From Bryum argenteum (Eukaryota > Streptophyta > Bryopsida > Bryales > Bryaceae): a stretch of DNA of 64,000 nt. Below are positions 10,409-26,379 of the stretch, one piece after another. The notes beneath the pieces were generated by a model. That model was not told the origin of the DNA. It made no database searches and saw nothing but the letters and a program-made list of their open reading frames with translations. The stretch lies in the NCBI GenBank assembly GCA_037043015.1, contig CM073324.1, forward strand, positions 25,002,097-25,066,096, read 5' to 3'. Every line of letters starts with the position of its first letter. Position 1 is the stretch's first letter. The translations under genes were made by a program, and so were the position numbers.

Positions 10409-13400
10409 TTATAGAAAGCTTTTGCTCACAATTTTCCAGTTCTGGACGTACTTGCGGGTGGGATCAAAGACCTCCATGTGCCGAGGCTCCGCCAAGTAGC
10501 CGTACAGCACCCGTTTCGGTTTCCCTGTGTCATCCAAGCGCACAAAATCTGTGCCGTCTTTGATGCTCTCTGGACCTAGCTGTCGCCATCGGGGTTTTAC
10601 AGCCAGCCACTCGGTGTAGCCCCGAGCATTCATCTTGAATTGCTTGTGTAGGGTGGTGGCGTCGACCCAAGCCTGCCTTGAGGGTGGGAACTCAACCAGT
10701 ACCCGCCCCTTGTGCCCGTTCTTCCCACAAACTGGCCTGAATGTGTGGTTTCCCTTGTGAGCCAATGCTACTGCAACCACAGTGGATCCATCAGCGTGCA
10801 ATAAGTGAAGAAGCAGTGATACTGGTCGTAGAATAGGTTCAATGCAATGGCGACGTACCTTCGAGCACTTCGGTAAGTTCTGCCTCATCTACACCCTTCC
10901 ATTGACCATCCGGACCTTTCTCTGTACGTGTGTTTTCCAGCACCAGTACAGGGGGCCATACCATGATTTCATCACTTGACTTTTTTGAGGACCTGTCGAT
11001 AGATTTGTTGACTTGATCTTGTGCTATTATGTCGAAGTTCATGAGTTCGCAGATTGCGCGTGCGTAGCCTCGGTGCTCAGCCATTTTTATTCTCTTCATG
11101 GTCTTCGCATGCGACACCAGTGCCTTGACATCGGGAACACGCTTCATTTTCCTGAGAGAACAGTTATATTGGGGTACTTAGTGCACATCTGCAGAATATT
11201 CTTATCCTAAAAGCTAATGAGTCAGGTGGATTTGGAATCCATAGTCAGGTGCGAATATTTTTGCCATCATCTTCATGTATCGAGCTGGAAGGGGTCGCCT
11301 TACCCTCCGAGGTTGCAGACATCACAAGTTAACCCTTCCGCGGATTCAAATTTTTCTTTCCAGCTCTTGTCATCTGCAAATAATCTCAAGTACCGGATCA
11401 CAGCTCTTTCCTCCCTCTGACAAGCCTCGTCATCGTAATCTTGGTCGTTCGCACTTGTGCAGACGGAGTCGAAGGAGCTGTCAGATTTTTCGGGAGCTGG
11501 TGCCACAGGGGCCTGGTAGAGTGGGGATGGTTTCCAGGCAAGTGTCTTCTCACTCTTCACACCTACGAAGCACACAATGAAGATCATAAACTGACGAGAG
11601 CTCCGTAACATGTCTATGCTGTGTTGCTCTAAAAGTGCTCAGAATGCTTAGATTCTTGCTTTTTTAAAGGCAAGACACCTATTTTCAATCTTTAGAAATG
11701 CTTTCATGTAGTAAATTCGATTTCTATCAGTGTAATGTGCCAATTCTACCTTATCATAATGGGATGACCCTTCAAACACCTCGTGAAAGTTCACCATCTT
11801 CGATGACAAGCCGGCTCGACATGACACGAACACTGCAGAGGTCTGGGGTTAAAGATTTACCTGGATGAATCAGATCCTGATCGGGTACAACAATCTCGCA
11901 TTCTGGATTGCCATCTGGATTCTCCCTCGATTCTTGAAGGTCACAATCGTCAATGAAGTCAGGTGGATCATATTGAATTCGACCTTCGATGTCGGATCTT
12001 TGCATTGCTCGGAGACCAGAAGGGACTCCACCGCTTCGGGTTGCATTCTTGCCTAAATCACAAGCCTCGGGGGAAAGCGACACATCGGAGCTATCGATTC
12101 TTTTGAGACGACCTGAGACGGTCAGCGACGGAGTTGAGAGTTCCTGGGGCCTGGACTCTGCTTCGGATTCTAACGTAATCTTTTCACCTCGTATCAATGC
12201 AGGACCAGGAACAGGACCAGGTTGCTGTTTCAAGCAGTCCCAATTCTCGACATTCCTCAAGCGCACCGTCATGCGGCTGGACGGGTCCATTTGATTTCGT
12301 GTAGGCCCATTCGTGGGGGTCGACGACAAGTCTTGACCACAGATCCCTGAGCCTTCGTCAGATTTGGAGGTCCCATTTTGAGCTGCTCCATTCCTCCGAA
12401 TCCTGGGCCTGGACCTTGGACCACCCTCTCGCGATGAGTGGTGACGATTAGCAGCGAATCTGTCCTTGCGTCGGTGCTCGCCATGGCCACTTCCTCTCTC
12501 CTTATGCTCACTCCGTCGCTCTTTATGATCATGCCCATGCCCTCCACTTCGCCTCTCTGGGTTGGGTAACTCTTTTGCCATATCGACCTCATTCCAGTTC
12601 CTGCTGCGACTGGGTGGGTGCTTGTTGGAGGGTGATTCCGTGGGCGGCGGCGTGTCCCAAGGCGAAACGAAGATCTCAAGAGGCGACGATCTCCCTGCAT
12701 ACACAGCGAACGCTGAGATCTTACTTCTTAGAAGCACGAGCTCACTACACTATATTCTGGTTAGTGGCATTCATGCTTTATTTCAACACTACAATATTGT
12801 AACATAGAGTAGATTCAGAGTCATTGTTTACCTTGGGATTATCATCATCAAGAAGTTTTTCAGTGGATTGTCCAACACGAGATCCAAAGCTCAGTACCTA
12901 ATTCATGAGGATCCTACTATATTTGATAGGCTGGACTACAAAAGAGAATTGTACACTAAATAGTTAAAAACGTGTCCGAGGCAGTCACTTCAAAATGGAG
13001 CCCTAAACTCAGACAAGGAATCATCAACATATTATCGGTTGGCGCTGATTCGTACCGCAATGCTGTGCATCATCAAGCGGATTCTCAACTCTCCGAAGCT
13101 CTGATGGGTGCATCTCCTGAAGGCGTGTTTCGATTGAATGCCCTTCTCTGGCACTTCCGTAGAGACGTTCATATGATTTCAGATCAGCTGCGGTTGGATA
13201 TCCTATATCCTTGATTGCAGCAAAATGCCCGGCGGTATCTGCCTTTGACTCAGAAGGATCCGAGGCTCCTCCGTATTTTACATCGATACCTGGTTCTCCT
13301 CCGTGTGGCCCTGCTGGACCTTCATCTCAATGCAGCTCCGTCAAGAACTACGTTGTTGAAACTACTTTGCCAAAACGCTGATAGTATGTGAGTGCCCTAA

Positions 13401-13681
13401 TGTGAGAAAGACGAATAAGACTCACCGTTGAAGAAGAAATGTGTTGGATACTTGGACGCAAGCCACTGTGAGCATTCGGCCAGATCCTCGGACGAACAGG
13501 GGCGAGCGATGGGAGTTCCCATTGGGCTTGCCAACGCAAATGCGAAGTGCGTGCTGTCGCCCAACCGGATTTTGTGGGCAATCAGCCCAAACTCACAGAG
13601 CACTTCTTTCAGTTTTCTCTTTCTCTCGAACCTCTTCATCGTCTCCTCCGGTGTCTCCATCATCATCCTCGTGTAATCCAT
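10409..13681 (-). CDS. XS-domain / zf-XS protein, SGS3-like
   Basis: Six exons on the minus strand keep frame: 13681-13426, 13310-13056, 12694-11861, 11572-11314, 11151-10859, 10770-10409; 752 residues. The first two exons (start MDYTRMMMETPEETMKRFER) form a conserved-looking N-terminus I cannot assign. Exon 3 is low-complexity and rich in Arg, His, Ser and Pro. Exons 4-5 carry a zinc-finger-like region, CDVC (about 527-530) followed by His in VSHAK and AEHRGYA. The XS domain starts at IMVWPPVLVLENT (about 596) and continues with GHKGRVLVEFPPS and MNARGYTEW. XS domains occur in plant RNA-silencing proteins such as SGS3 and the FDM family and bind RNA; no long coiled coil follows here, unlike those. 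It best matches the XS-only class (Arabidopsis At3g22430 type). A role in RNA silencing is inferred from the domain. Confidence 0.75.
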
Positions 13682-15116
13682 CTCCCCCCTCCTATAATAT
13701 AGCTCTCAAGCTTCGTACTTCCTTCCTGCTCCTCTTCATACCTGCAACCGCCAGGTGTGTCAACGCCCAGCAACCTCAATTTCCATTCTCATGCTACAAA
13801 ATCACACCTTACCGCTCCCCGAACTTTGCCTAAATCTTCACTGCTGACATGATCAAAACTGGGCAATGACCCAGTTGAACGTTCGGAATCCAGAACTGCC
13901 TTGTCTGGCGGCTGGCTCTCAAGGCAGAACGATTTCAGTTGCTGCAGCTATTTCGTTTAGTTTCGCCCATCTATACCGCTCTATATCAGAGTTTTAAAAC
14001 AATGATCAAGAGTTTCGGGCAGGACGCGAAACCCTTGTTGCAGACGATGCAGACGATGATCGGCTTGCCGAGGAACAAGAAGTGTTCACTCTCCCGATCA
14101 GGAATTGCTCAGTTTCCACTAGTTGATGATCGAGACCTGAACGTGGTACACGGCATCGCCACCGTTGATTCATTGTGGAAAGCGTGACAGACTTTCTATT
14201 CCAGATTCCAGTGACTACAAGAACATGAGATTTACCTGAGGACATGAAACCAAAGCTCCTGCAAAACTGGTCTCAATCATCCCTTGACTACAGCGGCAGC
14301 TCCTCATGAAAACCCATCGACCAGCAATGGCCCGGCCTTCGAGATCATGTGCTAAGTCGAGAACTTTGACACGATTGCTTAAAGGAATAGCAACACCTTC
14401 TATCCTTGAATCCTTCAACCTTGTATCCTTCTAGAGAGCGAGAGACTGTTCTACTTCCACACGAATGCACCAATGCGCCTAAAATCTGGGTTAGGGTGAG
14501 TCCTCTCGTGGAACTGCAACTTCTCACATCATGGTTCGATCAGCCGAAACTTGCTAGCTCGCCGCAATCGATCTCTGCCTCTCACACTCTGAGAGTTATC
14601 TGCAACTGTTGGCCGCCTGACAAGAGGAATCTAGGTCAGGGAATATGAAATTATGGTGGCGGTGGTTATGGAAGGAGGCCATGGATCGATCTGTACGTAG
14701 GGGTGATGACGACGACTGAGAGGTTGTTGCAGAGTAGGTTGGCGTTTCTTGCAGGGAAGGAGACGAAGGTGGTTGCAAAGAGACTGGTTCAACAGAAATG
14801 GTGGCCATCCATCCATCTTCAGTCGATTCTCAACATCTCATCCACAGTATCTCACACGCATTTATTGCTGAACACTCAAGAGTCAGTGTTGTCACAAAAA
14901 AAGCGAAGGGGAAAAACATACACATCATTTCGATTGGGCAGTTGCCTGCATGCCTTACGTTTCCCTCTTGAGAACTCAAGACTGCAGAAATTTGTTTTGC
15001 AACTCCATGATAATTAAGAGCCAGAGTTTATAGACTTATAATTAACTGTGTAGACCCTGGTAATTGATCCTTAATTGAGTCAGAGATTGTCTGACAGGAG
15101 CTGATCACCCAGTATT
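13682..15116. other. Divergent promoter region, XS gene and RPT4
   Basis: About 1.4 kb lies between the start codons of the XS gene (-) and RPT4 (+). It is less AT-rich than the gene-poor tracts. Several short open frames occur, but none shows a recognisable domain or a consistent splice pattern. It probably holds both promoters and 5' UTRs; a non-coding transcript cannot be excluded. Confidence 0.4.
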
Positions 15117-17953
<2,837 letters not shown>

Positions 17954-19825
17954 CGATTGAAAACACGTAGTATCGATTTTGTGTACTTGCAAGATCCACA
18001 TTCAGGGAAAATCTGACCGACCACTACAGTCACTGCACCGCTCATCTTGCTCAACCTGGCAATTCTGAAGTTTAGAAACACTCTAGCCGAGGGGATTAAG
18101 GTAGGTAACTGCTGCTGCATGGCTGTGAACCGACCGGGATTCGGTATCTGTCATGACCAAGTCTCTCGAAACCAGATTAGTTTCTTACGTGTCGATCGCC
18201 AGCTTGTAAGTTATTAGACAGTACAAGACTACGTCAATGCTAGACTAGTACTAAATTACGGCGCAGGAGTTGAATTCGAAGAGCGCTACCTTAGCACCTG
18301 ACGCGCGCGGCACCAACACGTCATGACCTAGAACTTCATTCTACTCACGTATCGTGGGACCCAAGTATTGCTGAGGAGACTAAAACATTAAACCAGCCGC
18401 CTGTGGGATGATGATGATGATGATGATCAGTACTACAACTACTACTGCTGCTCCTCACTTGGTGCATGTATTCTTTAACTTCTGTCTGATTTCCAGTCTC
18501 CACGCTTCTCCTGCTCAGTATCAATTGTGGCTGTCTTGACTACGATGATTCTGACCAGATTCTTTTTCTTGGCTGTATTGACTGACCAGTTTCTTTTTCT
18601 ATTGTGATTCTATTGACCACGTTGCAGCATCCATTGCGAGTGTGTCGTGGGACCAACAGATGGTTGGCATCCAGGGAGGCCACGAAGGTGCGGACACATG
18701 GTAGCTATCTAGCAGGTGGTTTCACTGCAGCTACTACTCCATGACTGATAACTGACCAGGGATTCCGGTGCATGAAGCTCGTGGCGGTGACGCTCTGATC
18801 AGTTGCGCCATGTATACACGCCATTGCACCAGTTCCTCAATCCCCGCACCGTGCGTTTGGTGCCGACCAGATATTCGTGTTGCAGCCACTGGTCACCCTC
18901 AAATCTATGAGTTTCGGAGATTTCCGAGCGAGTGACATGATGATTCTCATCCGCGCGAGGGTTTGGATGTTCCAAAGCTTCGATGCATTTTTGGACTGTT
19001 TTGGACATTCCCCTCGCTCCTTCCTCATGCAAGGGACCTTTGTTTGTACGTGTGTAATATCTGGTGGTAATTGAAGTGAGGAGGATGGAACCATGTATTC
19101 TGCGCCTGGCTTCGTAACTTGTACCGCATTGGAATGAGAAGCGTCCTCAAATACCCTTCAGTTGCTTTTTAATTGGTTTCAGTCATGCTTGGAGGCTCCA
19201 TGGGAGGACCATCGGTTTACTTATTGAGTATGAAGGTGGGTTAGCTCTTTTGTCAGGCTCTTCTTGTGGGGCCAATTCAATGATTGTTTTCTTTGTGCTT
19301 CTAATACTGAAAGGGGAGCATGCTTTGCAAAGGTGGTCAGGGGGATGTGAGTCAAAGGGACCTGAGAGGGGCCTACCTATATCCAGATATCCTTACCCTC
19401 CCTTTTTCCCCCTAAAGATCCCTTTCCACCTGGCTTTTAATTTGTTAAGAATATACATTCAATTAACACCTCCACAAACTTGATGATATCCCTTCTTCTT
19501 AGGAAAATTGAAAAGGTGTCGTCAATGACACTTGGAAAAGTGGCATGAATAGTAGCCTTAATTACATAATGGCTCCTCAAAGGCATCATTAACTAAAACG
19601 ACTCTCAAGTGTTCAAAACTAGAGAATCTTTCCTTGATAATTGCCCACTAATGCCTCATTATTTTTAGTCCTCCCAAATAATAGCTGATATTTGTTTGTC
19701 ATCCATTCTTTGAAGCTTGCCATGTGGGCATCCATGTGAGATTGGTAATTACAGACTAAAGAATATAGGTGGGGACACACTCTTTTAAGGAGATAAGACC
19801 ACCTTGTACGACAACCTCTAAGGGC
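17954..19825. other. Intergenic, no gene seen
   Basis: Follows the RPT4 stop, so the first few hundred bases probably hold its 3' UTR. A short GAT repeat (about 18409-18427) and CTACTACAACTACTACTGCTGC (abbreviated here as a TAC/TGC-rich run, 18431-18452) are visible. The small frames at 18800-19100 on both strands show no domain. Confidence 0.4.
18409..18427. repeat. (GAT)n microsatellite
   Basis: Six uninterrupted GAT/ATG units in the 3' flank of RPT4, immediately followed by an imperfect TAC-rich run. Confidence 0.7.
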
Positions 19826-22208
19826 CGGTTTACACTACGCTGGAAAAGTCCGCCGGTCATGAAAAGAAGGGGAATTCTTGATTGTGATTGGTTGAGACCG
19901 TGCTTCTTGACCGGTGGGTGTTTACACTAGGTGAAGAAAGCAATGGTGGTGAAGAATTCTGATGGATGATAAAATGACATGGCCACCTATGTGGAGGCAC
20001 TTTCTAAAGAAAGAGTTCTCCGAAGGTGGATTTTTTTGTCCGGCCTCAAGAATACAGACAAGAAATCACTGTTCTGGAGAACACCAATTAAAATTTTAAA
20101 ATATGTATTTAAAGCACATTTACTATAGAGGGCAGAGTTATTATAAGAAAATGAACACTGTAAAAAGGGAATAAAGTCGGATTTCAAGGACATCACTATT
20201 TTGAGAGTATAAAAAATACCCCATTTGAGCATGACTGTTTGTAATTTTTTTCACCTCGTGATGCCCCCATGCGCATGCGGTTGCACTTCATAACCATACA
20301 TATCATTTGTGTTGAACCAATTAATCAGTACATGATCATTTTTTTTTCCCATCTCTATCTATGTGAATTTTATTTAATTAAAAGAGAGGTGAAATTAGTA
20401 AATTATGTTTTTATATTCCTCATACGTTCCTAATTGAATGTATGTTATTGTTTGTAGAAAGAATGAGGTTTTGTTTAAACTATAAAGTTTACTTCACCTC
20501 ATGGTATTGAAATGGATAATTGAAGTTTTCTAGTAAATTACGAATATGCATTTGAATTTGTAAATGATAGGATTTTGTTTCGTACTTAAAAGTTTTATGG
20601 TTTTTGAGGCAAAGTTATTATTTGGTCCACTGTTGGATTCTAATGTTTTTGTTGGGACCAATTTGGATCTATTTTTTGTAATAGAAACCTCGATATTATC
20701 CAAGATGTAAGGAAGACAGTTATAGCATTCATTTTTGTGCAAGGAGCCTAGTTGTGAACATTTTTTCTTTTGTAAGTTTTTAAGCAATTTTCACCATTGT
20801 AAAGTCAATTTTCCGCAAACAAAATTTTATCATGGATTTTTTCCTAATACATTATGAGCTTACAATATTTGAGGCCTCATGACTAAAAATTTTACCCATG
20901 TGATGTACAATATCTCTACTACAAAATTGTATGGTTGATGTTTGAGAAACTTCAACTTTTTCTCATTTACGATGTTTTTTTTAAGGATGTGTTCTTTTTG
21001 CTACAAATGAGTCAAACTATTTGGGGGTTAACATCCAAGAAAACATTTGTTTCTTAAATGAGTTTAAAATTGACAAAAAATTTGGTAATTTTTTGAAAAG
21101 TTGTATAGACTTGAACACAATATTACCATGTGATGTCATTTAAGTATTTGAAAGTAATGATGTATCAAAAAGTTGTTATTTACAACACGATTGATATGCA
21201 AATTGAAACAAAGTTAAATCAAATTGTCATACATATATATTTCAATTTTTCATGAACACAATTTTTGATCAATTTTTTTTAAACAATGTACATGTAAGGA
21301 AATATAGTTTTTCTTATCATAGCTACCTTTCACCATTTGGTAAACTTCTCTTCACTGGTGGACTTCTCCGGTGAAAATTCTCTTTTAGGTGTTTAGACTA
21401 CAACCGGTTAAGACTCCTTAAAAAAAAAAAAAAATTATTGCCTTTAATTCTTCTCCGGTACATTCACCACTTACCAAGACCTCCGGTTGGTCAAGAATGC
21501 TTGGCCAAGACATGGTCATAAGACCAAGTGGGAACATACCTCAATACGCTCATATTCCAAAGATTCCATTTTATACCAAGAAGGGGTATTAAGATGCCCA
21601 AAGGCACAAGAAAATTTTATCTCTCAAAGCCCAAAAGTTTTAATAGTGGTCTTTGTGAGGTGAGGTAGGTGGCTCAATAACGGCTCAAATTTCATAGTAT
21701 CAAGCTCATGGGGGGAAGTCCTGCAAAACTATTTTGAAAGATCTATGTGCAAAGTATATAGAAATTAAGACCGTATTAGATTTATTTTAAATTAGTTCTA
21801 AGTTCTAGAAGTTGAACCCATAGATGAACCTAAAACCGTAATGTCTAAATGTACACAATAAGTACATTGAAAACTGAAAGTGGAAGCTTAAATGTATCCC
21901 TAGCTTGAATGCCCTAGGAACTTATTAGTATCATATGGATTTTAAGCCAGCTATCGTCATGTTTTATCTTCTTGAGAAAAGATATGAGGTTCTACTCTGT
22001 TATAATTTTCAATAAATGCAAAAAAGTAGAACTAGTGTAAAATAATAACACATGTAATGGCATATAAGGATTGTTTGTTAAAAAAATTGGGCATTGGGCA
22101 TTGAGGGGATAAGCCAATTTAGAGCATTATCAATATAGAACCATGAAGGTGGTCGTTTATCATAAAATTATGCTTGATATAACCCTTCCAAATTTGATCC
22201 CCAAAGTC
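19826..22208. other. AT-rich repeat-like tract, no gene
   Basis: Strongly AT-rich sequence with no long open frame. The motif GTTTACACTA occurs at about 19829 and 19919, and a related GTTTAGACTA near 21395. Inverted similarity between TTCTTGACCGG near 19904 and its complement near 21488 hints at a decayed inverted-repeat element, but the ends cannot be fixed. A run of about 14 A lies at 21421-21434. Confidence 0.35.
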
Positions 22209-22209
22209 C

Positions 22210-22658
22210 TTGATATCCATAAAGATAGAAGTGATTCTTAATCTTGAGCCTCCTACTACGGTTAAGGGAGGTATTCAACGAGTATGGAGACATTTTGGAT
22301 GGTATAGAGATATCATGTTAAATTATGCCACGCTGGCCATTCCACTCACCAATCCCACATGCAAGGATGTTAAGTTTGTGTGGATCTCACACTTCAAGAA
22401 GTTCTTTATGCTCTTAGAGCCAAGTTGACATCTTTCCCTTGCCTTGTTGCGCCACATTGGGAGAAGCCCTTCCACGTGTATTGTGATGCATTGGTCCTGG
22501 CCGTTCGAGCTACATTGTGTCAAGCTCGTGGTCCTGAAAACAAGGACCATCCTATCGCTTTTGCTAATAGGCAATTGACAGTTTCAAAGCGGAATTATTC
22601 CACCACAAATTTTAATAGGAGTGTAGTCTTAGCGGTAAACAACTTGACCCAATCATAA
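22210..22658 (+). pseudogene. Ty3/gypsy pol relic (RT end to RNase H)
   Basis: Two overlapping frames read as the junction between reverse transcriptase and RNase H of a Ty3/gypsy polyprotein. The first has a motif like the FLGL..YYR..I.NYA..A.PLT stretch (seen as RHFGWYRDIMLNYATLAIPL), then VKFVW. The second contains KPFHVYCDAL and IAFANRQLTVSKRNYST, matching the RNase H start (F.l.tDAS) and the SRKL...E.NY motif. A frame change near 22400 and internal stops show it is dead. No LTRs, integrase or gag were found nearby. Confidence 0.7.
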
Positions 22659-22929
22659 GTGTTTTGAAGGTAAGGCAAGAATTTGAGTGCAAGGGGTGTA
22701 GTTCTCGACTACTTTTCATCTGTAAACATTTTAGCAATTTGCACAATTGCAAGCTACTACTTAAGACAAGAATTTATTTATGTTTTTTTTGGGAGGCGGG
22801 TGTTATTGAGATGAAGGTGAACAACCTTGTACATGGTGAAATTTTCATTGCAACTGATCTATTGGTAGCATTTCCACTAAACCCTAAACCACTAGTGAAA
22901 ATGATGAAATTTTGTAGTCTAGTTTGAGG

Positions 22930-23720
22930 ACTAATATGTTATGATCTTCCAATCTATGACGCTTGATGACTCATATTCTGGTCCACATGACCTACTATAA
23001 ATCTACTACAACTTTGTAGTGTTAAGATTTGAACAAGTTATCTTTGCATACTCTTGCAACTAGATTTTCTAACTTGCTCAAATGAGAGATTTCACTCATT
23101 GATCAAACAGAGAATTACAACAATGTTAACCCCTAAACATCCATGCCATTTTTTTGTCAAAAAACATGGTGTTCTGATGACTTCATAGACAAAAATGGAA
23201 GTAAGTTATTTAGATCTCGACCGTACAATCTTGTAAGAAATTTAGTGTAGGTCATGTGGGTCAAATTTGGAGTCATGGGGCCTTTTAGATTGCAAGATCG
23301 TAATGCATTTGTGCTCAAAATAGATTATTGAATTTTAGCATTTTCACTTTGAAGTGAAAAATAATACTATCAACAAACCAATTGCAATCAAACAATAAAG
23401 TTGTTTACCTTCATTTCAGAAACACTATTAAAGAGGGGAAAAAAAAAATAAAAAAAAATAAAAAAATAAAAAAATTACATGGCTCAAATAATAGCCTTGC
23501 AATGGTGAAAAATTTACAAATGAGGAAGAATAGTCCAAATCTGAACATTGTGCACTGAAATCCATGCCATGTCTTCAAAAAATATTGTCTTCAAGATTTC
23601 TGAAAAAAGAACTAGACTTGAATCGGATTCCAGTCCAAAAACTAAAAATTGAAATCTAACAGTGGATATAAGAGAAAGAACTCCTCAAAGACCATGTTTT
23701 TTCTGCCTCGGGTTTTTCGA
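22930..23720. repeat. Interspersed repeat family R3, copy 1
   Basis: Shares diverged blocks with 24470-25440 and 42720-43720. The clearest is around 23196-23310: a TTAGATCTC..GTACAATCTTGTA start, then GTGGGTCAAATTTGGAGTCATG and GATTGCAAGATCGTAATG. It holds a TTAACCCCTAAA motif at 23126, like the ends of TTAA elements elsewhere in the window. No coding capacity is visible. Confidence 0.55.
23438..23477. repeat. A-rich low-complexity run
   Basis: Runs of A broken by single T residues, inside repeat family R3. A similar A-rich run occurs at the matching place of copy 3 (about 43463-43512). Confidence 0.6.
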
Positions 23721-24469
23721 CCCAAAAATGCTTAGGGGTTGTATTTGTACTCTACACTAAACGAAATTGAGATTGTCAATTTTGAAATTGGTTTTATCAG
23801 GTTCAATTCTAATAGTAATTTTTAATAATCACTGACCAAGTTTTCTCAGTTGTACAATTGCATCTAATTTAGAAATGTGCACCAAGTCTTATCATGTACC
23901 TCCCCTTTTGTTTTAACCCCTAAAGTCTAAAAGAGCTATATTCTTGGGCAATGGTTCGTGGCAGCTACCAAGGAGGCACCTAGAATCCGTGGGGACCTCC
24001 CAAGGCTGTTTTTGATAATTTTGAATTCAAATTTGAGGTCTGCGACCCCAAGTTACCCTTGAAGCCTACTCCTTGGCATTTAATGTCTATACATCAAAAA
24101 ATTAGGGGGCTCATTACCCCTCCTCCATCCTCCTTGGTAGCTGCTACGAACTCTTACCCTATATTCTTGTTGTTTAGCCTTTGGTCACCCTCGGGTATAC
24201 TCAACTATTTAGCAATGAAGTTCCAACCGTTAAAGATAGTCGAATTTTCCCATAAATTCCAAGAAGACCACTCTTGCTTTATAGTTCTTTACGGATTAGG
24301 GCTTATTAATTTCCGAACTTTAAAAATGTGATTGGGACAAGGTGAAAGTTTCCTAAAACAATAGTAAATTCTTAACTATCATCCAAATTGGTTTAAGAAT
24401 ATAACAATGCTAGATTCTTCACTAATTTGCCAAAACCTAGATTTTACATTTTTTTAGGTTTCTGAACAT
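23721..24469. other. Intergenic between R3 copies, no gene seen
   Basis: AT-rich DNA with an unpaired TTAACCCCTAAAG motif at 23913. The 90-codon frame at 24059-24331 has no recognisable domain. Confidence 0.35.
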
Positions 24470-25440
24470 GACGAACTATGGTCTATGGCGTGTTTTGGAC
24501 ATCCAGATTCTTGAAACAACAAATTTTCATCTACCTTTTTGATTGTCAAAACTGGCCTTTCAAAGTCAGTTATTTGAATCTTAATTTGAAGTAGATTTTT
24601 GAAGGTTATGTGAGTAGAATCTAGAGTCATGAGGCCTTATAGATTGCAAGATCGTAACGTATTTATACTAAAGAATAAATTACATAATTTCATTAATTTC
24701 ACCTTGAGGTTGGACTTTTACTTCAAAGTGAAGTCTTCCACTTTCAAAATGAAGAAAACATATTGCAAAGAAAAATTCACGGACTAGAAAGTTGTTCACC
24801 TTCTCTCAATAACACACTTGTATCAAATAGATTCATAAAACAGAAAATCTTGGCTCAAGTAATAGCCTTGCATCGGTAAAAAGAGCTCCAAACTACTTTC
24901 GTAAAAAAGTCTAAAATTAGACCCTTGCACTAGAATGCATGTGTTGTCTTCCTCATATCTTGGATAGATTTAACCCCTAAAGGCCCGAGTGGTTTGGAGA
25001 AAAACTCAGGTGTGTTATAACATATGAATTCTATAACTTTTATGATGTAGCGCTCCAAAAATAGTATAAATCCATCCCATAAATTAAAGTTAAAATCCAA
25101 TAGTCGATGATGGAGATACAACTTTTCAAAATCATCCATTTTTTTATTTTTTCATTGTAGAAACATCATTGGAAATCGAATACCAAAAGTATTTGGATTA
25201 GGATCTTCCGACTAAAAAGTTCTTAAGTTTCATCTTGACATCATGATTAAGCAAAAAAATATCATGAAAAAATATTGTTGGTTTCACAAGATAGACTTAC
25301 ATTGGTAAAACATGAACCATGTTTGAGAACCCAAAAACGAAATCTTCCTTCACTAAAATGCATGCCATTAAACTTATATTTGAATTATGTGGGTCTGAAA
25401 TATTTTACCACACGAGCCTAATTGACTCTACATTTTCTTG
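24470..25440. repeat. Interspersed repeat family R3, copy 2
   Basis: Matches copy 1 around 24600-24660 (GAGTCATGAGGCCTTATAGA, then GCAAGATCGTAACG) and copy 3 around 25150 (CATTGTAGAAACATCATTG). An unpaired TTAACCCCTAAAGG motif lies at 24970. Substitutions and indels are frequent, so the insertion is old. Confidence 0.55.
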
Positions 25441-26379
25441 CGCCCATTGCTAGAAAAGGCGCAAGAAAATCTACATTTTTAGTTTGTTTTGTTTTTCTTT
25501 TTTGACGTATCGTGATAAATTAACGTAAGTGATGCCAGGTATTATATCAAACAAATGCTATGTTTGTCAACATGGGAACAATGAACCGCATAGCAAAAAT
25601 AAATAGTGCTATGGGCCACAACCCAAGTAATTTCATCCAAAATGGACTTTGGATGAAGAAACATGGCTCTTCTAAGTTGTTGCTTGCATCTATGGTTCAA
25701 CACACGGCACATTCAAGGAAATACTTACTCCAATTCATGTCATTCTTATTGTTAACTACATTATCTTGTCGGTGACGCATATTTACACCGACCATTTTTT
25801 GTTGTATAGTAGAAGTATTGGTGTGGGACATTACTACTAGATTGGTTCAACAATGAATAACACTTAGTTGAAAACACTAGAAAACACTTCGAAGAATCTA
25901 TTTAAATTTGTTCTTAGTGAAGACACTTTGAAGACATCATTCACAAATTGTGGTTGAGCTATAATTGTACAATATACCTCTATATGAAGACCTAATTCAA
26001 TCCCTTTGTTTCTTCAAAGACTATGACTTTGTGGTCGCACTACACTGCAGTCATATGTACACAAGTTTCAATCAAATGGCCTTGCATGCAATCTTGGAGA
26101 TTGTAGGTGAGTTAATATCTATACAATACGCTCGATTAAACCGTTGAGTCTTTTCACAGATAATGACTTCAATGTGGCACGAGAATGGTCTTCGTTGCAA
26201 TTAGCATACATGAAGTTTACACGAACGGCCGTGCATGCAATCTTGGAGATTAGAAGTGAATGATTAGAGCTATATAGTGGTTGGTCATCATGATGGTACT
26301 TCTTGGCACGTATGTAAAAGTCATGCTAGTGGTTCTTACAACAATCATAAGAGACATGGTTTTATGAGCACAATGACAT
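25441..26379. other. Intergenic, no gene seen
   Basis: AT-rich. Two related segments (26040-26110 and 26195-26260) share GGCC(T/G)TGCATGCAATCTTGGA and CACATGTAC/TGAAGTTTACA-type words, a local partial duplication of about 155-bp spacing. No domain-bearing frame. Confidence 0.4.

Noticed and set aside
11830-11860. TTAA element end at GGGGTTAA near 11846
   Set aside because: It lies beside the exon 3 donor of the XS gene, and no partner end is present, so it is chance.
13428-13833. Plus-strand open frames of 82-130 codons opposite XS exon 1
   Set aside because: They are shadows of the minus-strand exon; the minus strand gives a continuous, splice-consistent protein.
18410-18460. CRISPR-like or protein-coding repeat
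   Set aside because: It is an ordinary trinucleotide microsatellite; no CRISPR structure exists anywhere in the window.
19826-21520. A 1.7-kb inverted-repeat transposon with GTTTACACTA ends
   Set aside because: Only short and imperfect inverted matches exist, they are not at consistent outer positions, and no target duplication could be found.
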